This document shows positions 27,076 to 35,172 of a stretch of 64,000 nucleotides of DNA, piece by piece. A model generated the notes under the pieces. It worked only from the letters and a program-made list of their open reading frames with translations. It was not told where the DNA came from and did not search any database. The stretch lies in assembly GCA_965199595.1 (NCBI GenBank), contig OZ241182.1:1364001-1428000 (forward strand), given 5' to 3'. The DNA comes from JBBROS01 sp965199595 (GTDB lineage Bacteria; Pseudomonadota; Alphaproteobacteria; Acetobacterales; Acetobacteraceae). How positions within the stretch are numbered: position 1 is the first letter of the stretch; every line of letters starts with the position of its first letter. Made by a program: the position numbers and the translations under genes.

Positions 27076-28689
27076 TCAGGCGACCCGGCCCCGAATGAAG
27101 TCCGAGGCACGCTCGGCGATCATCAGCGTGGTGGCGTAGGTGTTGGCAGAGGGCATGCTGGGCATGACGCTCGCATCCACCACCCGCAGCCCCTCCATGC
27201 CATGCACCAGCAGCCGGTCGCTGACCACGGCGCCCGGGTCGCTCGCCGGTCCCATCTTGGCGGTGCCGATCAGGTGGTAGCAGGTGGTGCCGTTCTCGCG
27301 GGCGAAGCCGAGCAGCTCGTCGTCGGTGGTCACATCCCGGCCCGGCAGCGTCTCGTGGTCCACATAGCGCGACAGCTCCGGCGTTTGCAGAAGCTGGCGG
27401 ATGAGGCGGATGCCGCCCAGGGTCACTTGCTGGTCCATCGGATCAGCCATGTAGTTGGGTTGGATCACCGGGTCCACCCAGGGGTCCGTGCTGGTGGCGC
27501 GCACATGGCCGCGGCTTTCGGGGCGATGCGGCCAGGCGCCGGCGGTCATGCCGGGGTAGTCGTCCAGGATGTAGGTCTTGCCCTGGGCATAGCTGCCGGG
27601 GGTGAACACGCATTGCAGGTCCGGCGCGTCGGCCCCGGCCCAGCTTTTCCAGAACACGTGCACCTGGCTGGGGGCGGTGGCCAGGATGCTTGGCTTGCCG
27701 CGGGCCCAGCGGGCGATCTGCAGCGCCAGGCGCGGCCCGCGGGAGATCTCGTTCAGCGTCTCGATGCCGGGCTTGGCGCGCACCACGCAGCGCACGGCGT
27801 AGTGGTCGCGGAAGTTCTGCCCCACGCCCGCCGCCTCGTGCACCACCGTCACGCCCAGATCGGCCAGCAGCGCCGCGGGGCCCACGCCGGAGATCTGCAG
27901 CAGCCGGGCGGTGTTCACGGTGCCGGCGGAGAGGATCACCTCGCGGCTGGCCCGCACCTCCCGCCAGGCGCCGCCCTGCTCGCTGGCATAGCGCACGCCT
28001 ACGGCGCGCTTGCCCTCGAACAGGATGGCGGTGGCGCGCGCATTGGTCCGTACGTCCAGGGTGCGGCGGCTTTGCGCCGGGCGCAGGAAGGCGCGGGCGG
28101 CGCTGACCCGCCAGCCCCGCTCGATGGCGCGCTGGAAATAGCCGACGCCGGCCTGGTCGCCGCTGTTGTAGTCGGGGTTGCGCGGGATGCCGGCGCCGAT
28201 GCACCCGGCGATGAACGCCTCCGAGATCGGGTGGATCCAGTCCATGTCGGTGACCGGGATGCCCTGGGTGCGGCCGCGCTTGGCGTCATCGCCGGGTCCG
28301 ATGCGGCGTTCGGTGCGCTTGTAGTAGGGCAGCATGTCCTCATAGCCCCAGCCGCGGTTGCCGCGCTGCGCCCAGCTGTCGAGGTCCGCCGGCTGGCCGC
28401 GGTTGTAGATCATGCCGTTGATGCTGCTGCTGCCGCCCAGCGTGCGCCCCTGCGTGGTGGCGATGGCCCGGCCGCCGGTGAGCCTGGTCGGCTCGGTCTT
28501 GAACTGCCAGGTGCAGGAGGGATCGAACAGCGTCTTGATGAAGCCCGCCGGGATGTGGATGAACGGGTTGCGGTCCGGCGGCCCGGCCTCCAGCACGCAC
28601 ACCGTGACGCCGGGGTCCTCGCTCAGCCGGTTGGCCAGCACGGACCCGGCCGCGCCGCCGCCCACGATGACGTAGTCGAACGTCTCCAT
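27076..28689 (-). CDS. GMC family oxidoreductase (choline-dehydrogenase-like)
   Basis: A 537-residue FAD-dependent GMC enzyme. FAD motif GGGAAG at residues 10-15, then CVLEAGP, and the GMC signatures GRTLGGSSSINGMIYNRGQ and SAGTVNTARLLQISGVGP. The C-terminus carries CYHLIGTAKMG and MPSANTYATTLMIAERASD, where the catalytic His and His/Asn lie. It probably oxidises an alcohol in the cytoplasm, followed downstream by an MFS transporter, with an isopropylmalate-dehydrogenase relative 132 bp upstream. Confidence 0.9.
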   Translation of the reverse strand: METFDYVIVGGGAAGSVLANRLSEDPGVTVCVLEAGPPDRNPFIHIPAGFIKTLFDPSCTWQFKTEPTRLTGGRAIATTQGRTLGGSSSINGMIYNRGQPADLDSWAQRGNRGWGYEDMLPYYKRTERRIGPGDDAKRGRTQGIPVTDMDWIHPISEAFIAGCIGAGIPRNPDYNSGDQAGVGYFQRAIERGWRVSAARAFLRPAQSRRTLDVRTNARATAILFEGKRAVGVRYASEQGGAWREVRASREVILSAGTVNTARLLQISGVGPAALLADLGVTVVHEAAGVGQNFRDHYAVRCVVRAKPGIETLNEISRGPRLALQIARWARGKPSILATAPSQVHVFWKSWAGADAPDLQCVFTPGSYAQGKTYILDDYPGMTAGAWPHRPESRGHVRATSTDPWVDPVIQPNYMADPMDQQVTLGGIRLIRQLLQTPELSRYVDHETLPGRDVTTDDELLGFARENGTTCYHLIGTAKMGPASDPGAVVSDRLLVHGMEGLRVVDASVMPSMPSANTYATTLMIAERASDFIRGRVA

Positions 28690-28821
28690 CAGACAGGCCT
28701 CCCGGACCGATTCGCCCTGGTGTCAGGCCAGCGACGGCAGGCGATGGGGCCGGAAACGCGGCAGGTTGAAACGCAGACGGTCACCGTATCGGGGCGGCAT
28801 TTGGTGGCAAGCATCATTCGG

Positions 28822-29892
28822 CTACAACCTTTCCAGAATGGCATCGGCAACCGCCTGCGTGCCCGCGATGCCGCCCAGGTCGCGCGTGCGGGGCCCGTCC
28901 AGCAGCACGGCGGCGGTGGCGGTGCGGATGGCGTCGGCGGCGGCGGTGCAGGCCGGGTCGTGCTTGCGGCCGGCCAGCCAGTCGAACAGCATGGCGGCGG
29001 AGAGGATCGCGCTGACCGGGTTGGCCACGCCCTGCCCGGCGATGTCTGGCGCGGTGCCGTGGCTGGGCTGGAACACGGCATGATGGGCGCCGATATCGGC
29101 GGAGGGTGCGATGCCCAGCCCGCCCACCAGCCCGGCGGCGATCTCGCTGACGATGTCGCCGAACTGGTTCTCCATGACGATCACGTCGAAGCGCCCGGGG
29201 TCGGTGATCATCTGCATGCAGGCGGCGTCGATATACACGCGGCTGGTCGGGATGTCGGGGTGGCGCTCCGCCACCTCGTCGAAGATGCGGCGCATCAGGG
29301 CCATGCCGCGCAGCACGTTGGCCTTGTCGAACAGCGTGACGTGGCCGGGCCTGCCCTGCTCGCGGCGCAGGCGGGCCTGGGCGAAGGACAGCTCGAACAG
29401 CCGCTCGCAGCCGGCGCGGGTGATGACCATGCGGTCCTCCGCGCTGTCGGGGTCGTTGCCGGCCGGGTCGTGGCGGCCGGCGAACAGGCCCTCGGTCTGC
29501 TCGCGGATCACCAGCATGTCCACGGCGGCGCGGGCGAGCGGCCCGGTGATGCCGGAGAACAGCCGGATGGGCCGCAGCCCGGCGAACAGCGCATAGTGCT
29601 CGCGGATGTCGATCTGCGGCGCGATCTCGATGCCGTTGCGGTCGCGGATGTCGGGCCAGCCGGCGGCGCCGAACAGGGTGGCGTCGGCCTGGCCGATGGC
29701 GGCCATGGCCTCGGGCGAGATCGCCTGGCCGGTGCGCTGGAAGTGGAAGGCGCCGCACGCGTGCTGTTCGGTGGTGAGGGTGATGCCGTGGCCGGCGGCG
29801 GCGGCCAGCATCACCCGGGTTGCGGCGGCGGTCACCTCGGGCCCGATGCCGTCGCCGGGCAGGATGGCGACGTGATGGCCGGTGCTGGGCAT
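28822..29892 (-). CDS. Isocitrate/isopropylmalate dehydrogenase family protein (tartrate-dehydrogenase-like)
   Basis: A 356-residue beta-decarboxylating dehydrogenase. It has GDGIGPEV near residue 13, FDKANVLRG, a metal/substrate segment YIDAACMQM, MENQFGDIVSEIAAGLVGGLG, and SHGTAPDIAGQGVANP. The catalytic Lys and Asp residues are in these motifs. The differences from LeuB and the neighbourhood (GMC enzyme, organic-acid MFS) suggest a (D)-malate/tartrate or 3-isopropylmalate-like substrate. It is not adjacent to leuA, so a leucine-pathway role is not implied. Confidence 0.85.
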   Translation of the reverse strand: MPSTGHHVAILPGDGIGPEVTAAATRVMLAAAAGHGITLTTEQHACGAFHFQRTGQAISPEAMAAIGQADATLFGAAGWPDIRDRNGIEIAPQIDIREHYALFAGLRPIRLFSGITGPLARAAVDMLVIREQTEGLFAGRHDPAGNDPDSAEDRMVITRAGCERLFELSFAQARLRREQGRPGHVTLFDKANVLRGMALMRRIFDEVAERHPDIPTSRVYIDAACMQMITDPGRFDVIVMENQFGDIVSEIAAGLVGGLGIAPSADIGAHHAVFQPSHGTAPDIAGQGVANPVSAILSAAMLFDWLAGRKHDPACTAAADAIRTATAAVLLDGPRTRDLGGIAGTQAVADAILERL

Positions 29893-29987
29893 GGCGGCGT
29901 TCCTGTTTTGCGGGAACCGTAGCGTCGGGCCGCACCGGTTTGCAATCGCGCCCGGGTATGCCGCTCGCAGGAAGGGTTGCCGGCCGT

Positions 29988-30205
29988 ATGGGCGCCTTCA
30001 TCGATTGCCTCGGCTTGGGCAAGACCTATGCCGCCGAGTCCGGCCCGGTCGAGGCGCTGCGCGGCATCGGCATCGATCGGAGCAGCCGGCCGCCGGGCAG
30101 ATCGTGGTGGCGGGGCGGGAGCTGGACGGACCTTCGCCGGTCACCAGCACCGTGTTCAGGGTGCAGCGCAACGTCGGGCTCAACCTGGAGGCTCGCGGCG
30201 AGTAG
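29988..30205 (+). pseudogene. ABC transporter ATPase (nitrate/taurine type), internally deleted
   Basis: The first codons (MGAFIDCLGLGKTYAAESG, PVEALRGI) match the start of an SsuB/NrtD-type ATPase. The Walker A region is missing: after GIGID a frame change leads directly to AAGQIVVAGRELDGPSP and RNVGLNLEARGE, which belong to the part just before the Q-loop, and the frame ends at TAG 30205. About 120-150 bp of core and all downstream sequence are lost. It is a non-functional remnant with no permease or binding protein beside it. Confidence 0.65.
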
Positions 30206-30343
30206 GGCTGCCACGAGTCACCAGGTCGATTTATCCGTAAAACGGTGTAGAGGAATTGACACGGCTGACGGGCCAGGCGCCAACAGCGTGGGCACCTCGC
30301 TCGAGGGCCGGGCATCAGCGCCGCGACAACCACAGGTAGGTTC

Positions 30344-31225
30344 ATGCCACACGCGATCGCCAATGACGGGACCAGCTTGTATTTCGAGGAGACCGGCAGC
30401 GGAACAGCGGTGGTGTTCGTGCATGAGTTCGCCGGGGACCTGCGCAGCTGGGAACCGCAGATGCGGCACTTCGGGCAGCGCTACCGCGCCATCGCCTACA
30501 ATGCCCGCGGCTATCCGCCCTCCGACGTGCCGGAAAGCCCGGAGCGTTATGGCCAGGCGCGGGCGGCGGATGACATCGCCGCCGTGCTGGACCATCTGGG
30601 GTTGCAGGCCGCGCATGTCGTCGGGCTCTCCATGGGCGGGTTCGCCACGCTGCACTTCGGGTTCCGCCATGCCGCCCGCGCGCGGTCCCTGGTGGTCGCC
30701 GGCTGCGGCTATGGCGCCGAACCCGGCGAGCGGGAGCGCTTCAGGTCCGAGGCCGCCACCATCGCCAGCACCTTGCAGGCGCACGGCATGGAAGCCTTCG
30801 CCGCCCGCTACGCCTATGGGCCCACAAGGGTGCAGTTCCAGAACAAGGACCCGCGCGGGTTCGCCGCGTTCGCGCAGCAGCTCGCCGGGCACTCCGCCCT
30901 GGGTGCCGCCAACACGCAACTGGCTGTGCAGGGCGAGCGGCCGTCGCTGTATGACCTGGTGGCGGACATGGAGGCGCTGACGGTGCCGACGCTGGTGCTG
31001 ACCGGGGATGAGGACTGGCCGTGCCTGCAGCCGGGCCTGCTGATGAAGCGGTCGATCCCCTCCGCGGCGCTGGCGGTGATGCCGAATTGCGGGCATACGA
31101 TCAACATCGAGGCTCCCGACGAATTCAATCGCCTGGTCGGCGCTTTTCTGGTGCAAGTTGATTGTGGGCGTTGGCCGGTTCGGGACCCACGCACACTCAC
31201 GCAGTCGATCACGGGCATCACATGA
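30344..31225 (+). CDS. Alpha/beta hydrolase
   Basis: A 293-residue hydrolase with VVFVHEFAGDLRSW (oxyanion region), the nucleophile elbow GLSMGG near residue 96, and a C-terminal CGHTINIEAPDEF with the catalytic His; the acid is probably in TGDEDWP. It is cytoplasmic (no signal). The downstream HAD-GNAT gene starts inside its stop codon (ATGA overlap), so the two are co-translated. Substrate unknown. Confidence 0.88.
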   Translation: MPHAIANDGTSLYFEETGSGTAVVFVHEFAGDLRSWEPQMRHFGQRYRAIAYNARGYPPSDVPESPERYGQARAADDIAAVLDHLGLQAAHVVGLSMGGFATLHFGFRHAARARSLVVAGCGYGAEPGERERFRSEAATIASTLQAHGMEAFAARYAYGPTRVQFQNKDPRGFAAFAQQLAGHSALGAANTQLAVQGERPSLYDLVADMEALTVPTLVLTGDEDWPCLQPGLLMKRSIPSAALAVMPNCGHTINIEAPDEFNRLVGAFLVQVDCGRWPVRDPRTLTQSITGIT

Positions 31226-32313
31226 TTGCACCCAAGGCTATCCTGCTGGACCTCGACGGGACCCTCACGGATTCCGGACCGGGCATTCTCGGCAGCTACC
31301 GCGCCATGCTGCGGGAGCTGGGGCACGAGCCTGACCCGGCTGTCGACCTCAGCTACGTCATCGGCCCGGTCATGGCCGATGTGATGCCCCACGTGCTGGC
31401 GCATTACGGCGAGACGCGGGTGGAGGAGGCGATCGCCATCTACCGCCGCCACTACGGCGGGGGCGGGCTGTTCGACGCCACGCTGTATGACGGCGTGGTG
31501 GCGTTGCTGGATGCCTTGAAGGCGGCGGGGTGCCGGATCTTCCTTGCGACCGCGAAGCGGCTGGACTTCGCTGAACGCATGCTCGAGCACTTCGGCATCG
31601 CCGCCTATTTCGAGGCGATGTACGGCTCCGTCCCAGGTGGCGCGCTGGACCACAAGGCTGAGCTGATCGCCCACATCCTGTTCGAGTCCGAGATCGACCC
31701 GGCTGAAGCCGTGATGATCGGCGACCGCCGCTACGACGTCACCGGGGCGCATGCCAACGGGGTGCGGGCCATCGGCGCGCTGTGGGGGTATGGCGGCAGG
31801 GCGGAGCTGGAGCAGGCCGGGGCCGACGGCCTGGCCGAATCGGTCTCGGAGCTCGAGGTGCTGCTGCTCGGCAGCCGGGTGCGCAATGCCCGGCCCGAGG
31901 ACCTGGGCGGCTTGATGCAGCTGTATCGCAGCTTCCCGTCCTACTCCCCCGAATACGACGCGGCGGCGGCGCTGCCGGTCTGGGAGTCGATCCAGGCGCA
32001 TCCCGGCCTGACGGTGGTGGTGGCGGAGGCGGACGGCATGCTGGTCGGCTCCGCCACCCTGGTGGTGGTCCCGAACCTGACCTATCGCGGCCAGCCCTGG
32101 GCGGTGGTCGAGAACATCGTGACCCATCCCGAATACCGCGAGCGCGGGCTGGGGCGGCGCCTGCTGGGCTATGCCACCGCGCGGGCCTGGGAGGCCGGGT
32201 GCTACAAGGTCGGGCTGGCAGCCGGGTCGAAGCAGGAGCCGACGCAGCACTTCTATGAGGGTGTGGGCTTCCGCCGCGGCACCAAGACCTATTTCGAGAA
32301 ACGCAAGCGCTGA
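31222..32313 (+). CDS. HAD hydrolase-GNAT acetyltransferase fusion protein
   Basis: A 363-residue protein with two complete domains. Residues 1-212 form a phosphoglycolate-phosphatase-like HAD unit: motif I DLDGTLTD at 10-17 (Asp10 nucleophile, Asp12 acid), a cap domain, and motif IV MIGDRRYD near 165-172. Residues 217-360 form a GNAT domain with VENIVTHPEYRERGLGRRLL (acetyl-CoA binding RERGLG at 306-311) and HFYEGVGFRR. No stop or frame problem separates them. It starts inside the stop of the alpha/beta hydrolase gene. Both activities are inferred; substrates are unknown. Confidence 0.85.
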   Translation: MIAPKAILLDLDGTLTDSGPGILGSYRAMLRELGHEPDPAVDLSYVIGPVMADVMPHVLAHYGETRVEEAIAIYRRHYGGGGLFDATLYDGVVALLDALKAAGCRIFLATAKRLDFAERMLEHFGIAAYFEAMYGSVPGGALDHKAELIAHILFESEIDPAEAVMIGDRRYDVTGAHANGVRAIGALWGYGGRAELEQAGADGLAESVSELEVLLLGSRVRNARPEDLGGLMQLYRSFPSYSPEYDAAAALPVWESIQAHPGLTVVVAEADGMLVGSATLVVVPNLTYRGQPWAVVENIVTHPEYRERGLGRRLLGYATARAWEAGCYKVGLAAGSKQEPTQHFYEGVGFRRGTKTYFEKRKR

Positions 32314-32314
32314 C

Positions 32315-32342
32315 CGGGCCGGGCACCCGGATGCCCGGCCCG
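32315..32342. terminator. Bidirectional hairpin between HAD-GNAT and amidase genes
   Basis: A perfect 11-bp stem (32315-32325 with 32332-32342) with a 6-nt loop sits in the 36-bp gap between the convergent stops at 32313 and 32350. Confidence 0.75.
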
Positions 32343-32349
32343 TAGCGGC

Positions 32350-33765
32350 TCAGCGATGCTCCAGGATGGGCGGCAGCAGGGCGTGGAAGTTGGTTTCCTG
32401 CTGGTAGGCATCGGCGATGGTCATCAGCCGGGCCTCGGCGAAGGGGCGGGCGACGATCTGCAGCCCGATCGGCAGGCCAGCCGGGTCCAGCCCGCAGGGG
32501 ATGCTGATGGCGGGCAGGCCCAGATAGTTGAACGGCCGGGTGTTGATGGAGACCGCCAGGAACGTCTGCTCCGTGCCGGGCGGGCCATGCTCCATGCTGG
32601 TGGCGGCCAGGGTCGGCAGCGCCGTGGGGATGGTGGGCAGCACGATGGCGTCCAGCGTGGCGAACACCGTGTTGCAGAAGCCGCGCAGCAGCGGGCCGCG
32701 GGCGGACAGCGCCTCGATGTAGTAGGTCGCCGGGATGGCGTAGCCGGCATACAGGCGGCCGCTGAGATGCACCGCGTAGTCACCGGGCTGCTCGCGCATC
32801 CAGCGCGCATGGATGGCGGCGCCCTCGGCGCGGGAGACGACGCCGCCATAGGCCGCCACCGCTTCCATGTCCGGCAGCTCCACCGGGACGATGGCGGCGC
32901 CCCGTTCCGCCAGCACGCGGGCGGCGGCGGCGATGGCCTCGACCACGGCCGAATCGGTACCCATCAGCCCGGCATTGGTCACGAGCCCGATCCGCATGCC
33001 GCGCAGGTCGCCGGTCAGGGCGGCTTCGTAGTCCGGCACCGGCTCGCTGGCGCTGGTGGGGTCGGCCGGGTCGTGGCCCGCGATGATGCTCATGATGCGG
33101 GCGCAGTCATGCGCGGTGCGCACCAGCGGGCCCACGTTGTCGGCGGAGAAGCTGAGCGGCATGACGCCGTAGCGGCTGACCCGGGTCTGCGTCGGCTTCA
33201 GCCCGGTGACGCCGCAGGCCGAGGCGGGCAGGCGGATGGAGCCCCCGGTATCGGACCCCAGCGCCCCGAAGGCGAAGCGCGCGGCCACCGCGGCGCCGGA
33301 GCCGCTGGAGGAGCCGCCGGTGATGTAGGGCAGGTTCCAGGGGTTGTGGCAGTCCCCGTGATGGGTGTTGTGCCCGGTCGGGTTCTGCGCGAACTCCGCC
33401 ATGTTCAACCCGGCGAAGGTGATCGACCCGGCGGCGTGCAGCCGGTCCAGCACCGTCGCCGTCCGGTCCGCCACCCAGCCGCCGCGGATCTTCGAGCCGC
33501 AGGTGCTGACCTTGCCGGCCTGGTAGTACATGTCCTTGTGCGCCATCGGCACGCCGTGCAGCCGGCCCAGCGGTGCGCCGCTGGCGACCAGCCTGTCCGC
33601 CGCCTCGGCCGCCTGCATGGCGCCGTCGCGGTCAATCCAGATGGTGGCGTTGACCTCGGCCTCGTGCTTGTCGATGGAGTTGAGGCAGCATTCCAGCAGC
33701 TCGACCGCGGTGGCCTTGCGGTTGGCGACCGCGTCGGCGGCCTCCGTGAGGGACCAGGTGTTCAT
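32350..33765 (-). CDS. Amidase (amidase signature family)
   Basis: A 471-residue amidase-signature enzyme. The catalytic Ser-cisSer-Lys triad is visible: Lys in PMAHKDMYY near residue 75, and the GGSSSGSGAAVAARFAF Gly/Ser-rich segment near residue 150 with GSDTGGSIRLPAS following. It hydrolyses amide bonds in the cytoplasm. Its ATG at 33765 overlaps the stop of the 75-residue upstream gene by 4 bp. It closes the minus-strand peptide/amide locus that starts with the DppABCDF-like transporter. GatA-like, AtzE-like and other amide substrates all remain possible. Confidence 0.9.
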   Translation of the reverse strand: MNTWSLTEAADAVANRKATAVELLECCLNSIDKHEAEVNATIWIDRDGAMQAAEAADRLVASGAPLGRLHGVPMAHKDMYYQAGKVSTCGSKIRGGWVADRTATVLDRLHAAGSITFAGLNMAEFAQNPTGHNTHHGDCHNPWNLPYITGGSSSGSGAAVAARFAFGALGSDTGGSIRLPASACGVTGLKPTQTRVSRYGVMPLSFSADNVGPLVRTAHDCARIMSIIAGHDPADPTSASEPVPDYEAALTGDLRGMRIGLVTNAGLMGTDSAVVEAIAAAARVLAERGAAIVPVELPDMEAVAAYGGVVSRAEGAAIHARWMREQPGDYAVHLSGRLYAGYAIPATYYIEALSARGPLLRGFCNTVFATLDAIVLPTIPTALPTLAATSMEHGPPGTEQTFLAVSINTRPFNYLGLPAISIPCGLDPAGLPIGLQIVARPFAEARLMTIADAYQQETNFHALLPPILEHR

Positions 33766-33989
33766 GCGCCTTCCCTCATGTCGCGCAGGGCGGCCTCGAA
33801 GCTGCTGGGCTCGTCCTCGAAGCGCAGGCGGGCACGCTGGGCCTCGAAGGCCTTGATCCCCTGGGCGAGGTCGGCGGCGAGGCGCCGGGCCGGGTCGTTG
33901 GCGGGGGTGATGCCGTGCCAGGTTTCGACATAGGCGATGGTCTGGGCCAGGAACGGGTCGGCCTGCTGGTCTTCGGTCGGGTCGGGCAC
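33762..33989 (-). CDS. Small amidase-partner candidate (GatC/AtzG-like by position)
   Basis: A 75-residue acidic, helical protein (MPDPTEDQQADPFLAQ... FEAALRDMREGA). It overlaps the amidase start by 4 bp. Two-subunit amidases such as AtzE-AtzG and GatA-GatC use small helical partners of about this size, usually encoded just upstream, so the position and size suggest a stabilising subunit. I do not see decisive GatC or AtzG motifs, so the assignment is by context only. An in-frame alternative start was not found. Confidence 0.6.
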   Translation of the reverse strand: MPDPTEDQQADPFLAQTIAYVETWHGITPANDPARRLAADLAQGIKAFEAQRARLRFEDEPSSFEAALRDMREGA

Positions 33990-34015
33990 CGGCGCCTCCT
34001 TGGGTGGACCGTGGT

Positions 34016-35008
34016 TCAGTAGGTCTCAAACATGGCGGAGATGCGGTCAAGATCGCCGGTCACGGTCAAGGCCAGCGCGAGCAGCAGCCGGGCCTTCTGC
34101 GGGTTCAGGTTGTCGGCGGAGATGAAGCCCATCTCGCGCGCCTTGCCGCCGCGGAAGCTGCGGCCGCTGTCGGCGCGGGTGGACTGGACGACGGTGACGC
34201 CCTGGGTCACGGCCAGGGCCAGAGCCTCCACGTCCGCCGGGGTGGGCGAGTTGGGGGCGAAGCCGGCGGAGACGATGCCTTTGGCCCCCACCGCCACGAA
34301 GGCCCGCACCGCCGTCCCGTCGGACCCGGCATAGGAATAGGTGATGTCCACCCGCGGCAGGCTCTCAAGGCCTCGGATGTCGAACCCGGTGTCCGGTGCC
34401 CGGCGGCGCAGGGGGGCGCGGTAGAAGGCGACGCGGTCGCCATCGGCATGGCCCAGCACGCCGAAATCCGGGGTGCGGAAGGTTTGCAGGCGCAGGGTGC
34501 TGGTCTTGGTCACCTCGCGCGCCGCCTGGATCTCGTCGTTCAGCACCACCAGCACGCCCATGCCGCGGGCCGCGTCGCTGGCCGCGGTGCGCACGGCGGC
34601 AACCAGGTTGGCGCCGGCATCGGTGCCCAGGGCGGAGGGCGGCCGCTGGCTGCCGACCAGCACCACGGGGATGCTCACCTTCACCGTGAGGTTCAGGACA
34701 TAGGCGGTCTCCTCCAGCGAGGCGGTGCCGTGGCCGATGACGATGCCGGCGAGATCCGGGTGGTCCGCCACCGCCTGGTCGCAGGCGAGCACCAGGGCCT
34801 TCCAGTCGGCGAACCCGATGGCGGTGCTGACGATGTTCCTGTAGCGGATCGGGATGACCTCGGCGACGCGCGCCAGGTCCGGGAACATCGCGACGATCTC
34901 GTCGGCGTGCAGGCGCTGGCCGGTGGCGCCGTAGTCCTGCACGTCCAGCGGGTGCGCGCCGATGGAGGAGATGGTGCCGCCGGTGCCGATGAACGCGACC
35001 TTCCTCAT
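34016..35008 (-). CDS. Asparaginase family protein with altered active-site position
   Basis: A 330-residue type I/II asparaginase relative. The first catalytic Thr is in GTGGTISSIG (Thr12), and the Lys site is VTKTST (Lys167). The second catalytic motif reads HGTASLEETA, with Thr95 but Ala96 and Ser97 where the family has HGTDT (Thr-Asp). The catalytic Asp is therefore replaced. No signal peptide is present, so it is cytoplasmic. The ATG at 35008 overlaps the stop of the truncated hydrolase. It may hydrolyse an asparagine-like amide by a modified mechanism or serve another role. Confidence 0.82.
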   Translation of the reverse strand: MRKVAFIGTGGTISSIGAHPLDVQDYGATGQRLHADEIVAMFPDLARVAEVIPIRYRNIVSTAIGFADWKALVLACDQAVADHPDLAGIVIGHGTASLEETAYVLNLTVKVSIPVVLVGSQRPPSALGTDAGANLVAAVRTAASDAARGMGVLVVLNDEIQAAREVTKTSTLRLQTFRTPDFGVLGHADGDRVAFYRAPLRRRAPDTGFDIRGLESLPRVDITYSYAGSDGTAVRAFVAVGAKGIVSAGFAPNSPTPADVEALALAVTQGVTVVQSTRADSGRSFRGGKAREMGFISADNLNPQKARLLLALALTVTGDLDRISAMFETY

Positions 35009-35172
35009 TCGGCGGTGGCCCACAGCGGCGTGGCGAGGCGGGCGAGCAAGAAGCCGGTGTCCATGACATCTCCGAAGATGGCGTAGAAGGTGGCGAGGGA
35101 GGCGTCGTGCTCCTCGCGCGACGTGGTGGCGCAGGCGTCGCTGACCATGATGGTGCGGAAGGATCCCAACGG
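35005..35172 (-). pseudogene. Cysteine hydrolase (isochorismatase-like), C-terminal remnant
   Basis: Directly after the DppD-like stop, the minus strand reads TIMVSDACATTSREEHDASL then ATFYAIFGDVMDTGFLLARL and ends TPLWATAE at TGA 35005, which overlaps the asparaginase start (ATGA). This is the last third of a cysteine hydrolase, with the catalytic Cys in SDACATT. Everything before it is deleted and no start codon is usable. The remnant may now only carry translation between the two flanking genes. Confidence 0.65.

Noticed and set aside
28822..29892. Second leucine-pathway gene leuB
   Set aside because: The protein is a family member but the context is GMC/MFS rather than leu genes, so LeuB identity is not supported.
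26995..29922. A 975-codon plus-strand open frame opposite the GMC and dehydrogenase genes
   Set aside because: It is a GC-rich antisense shadow; its composition (Gly/Ala/His/Arg runs) has no protein-family character.
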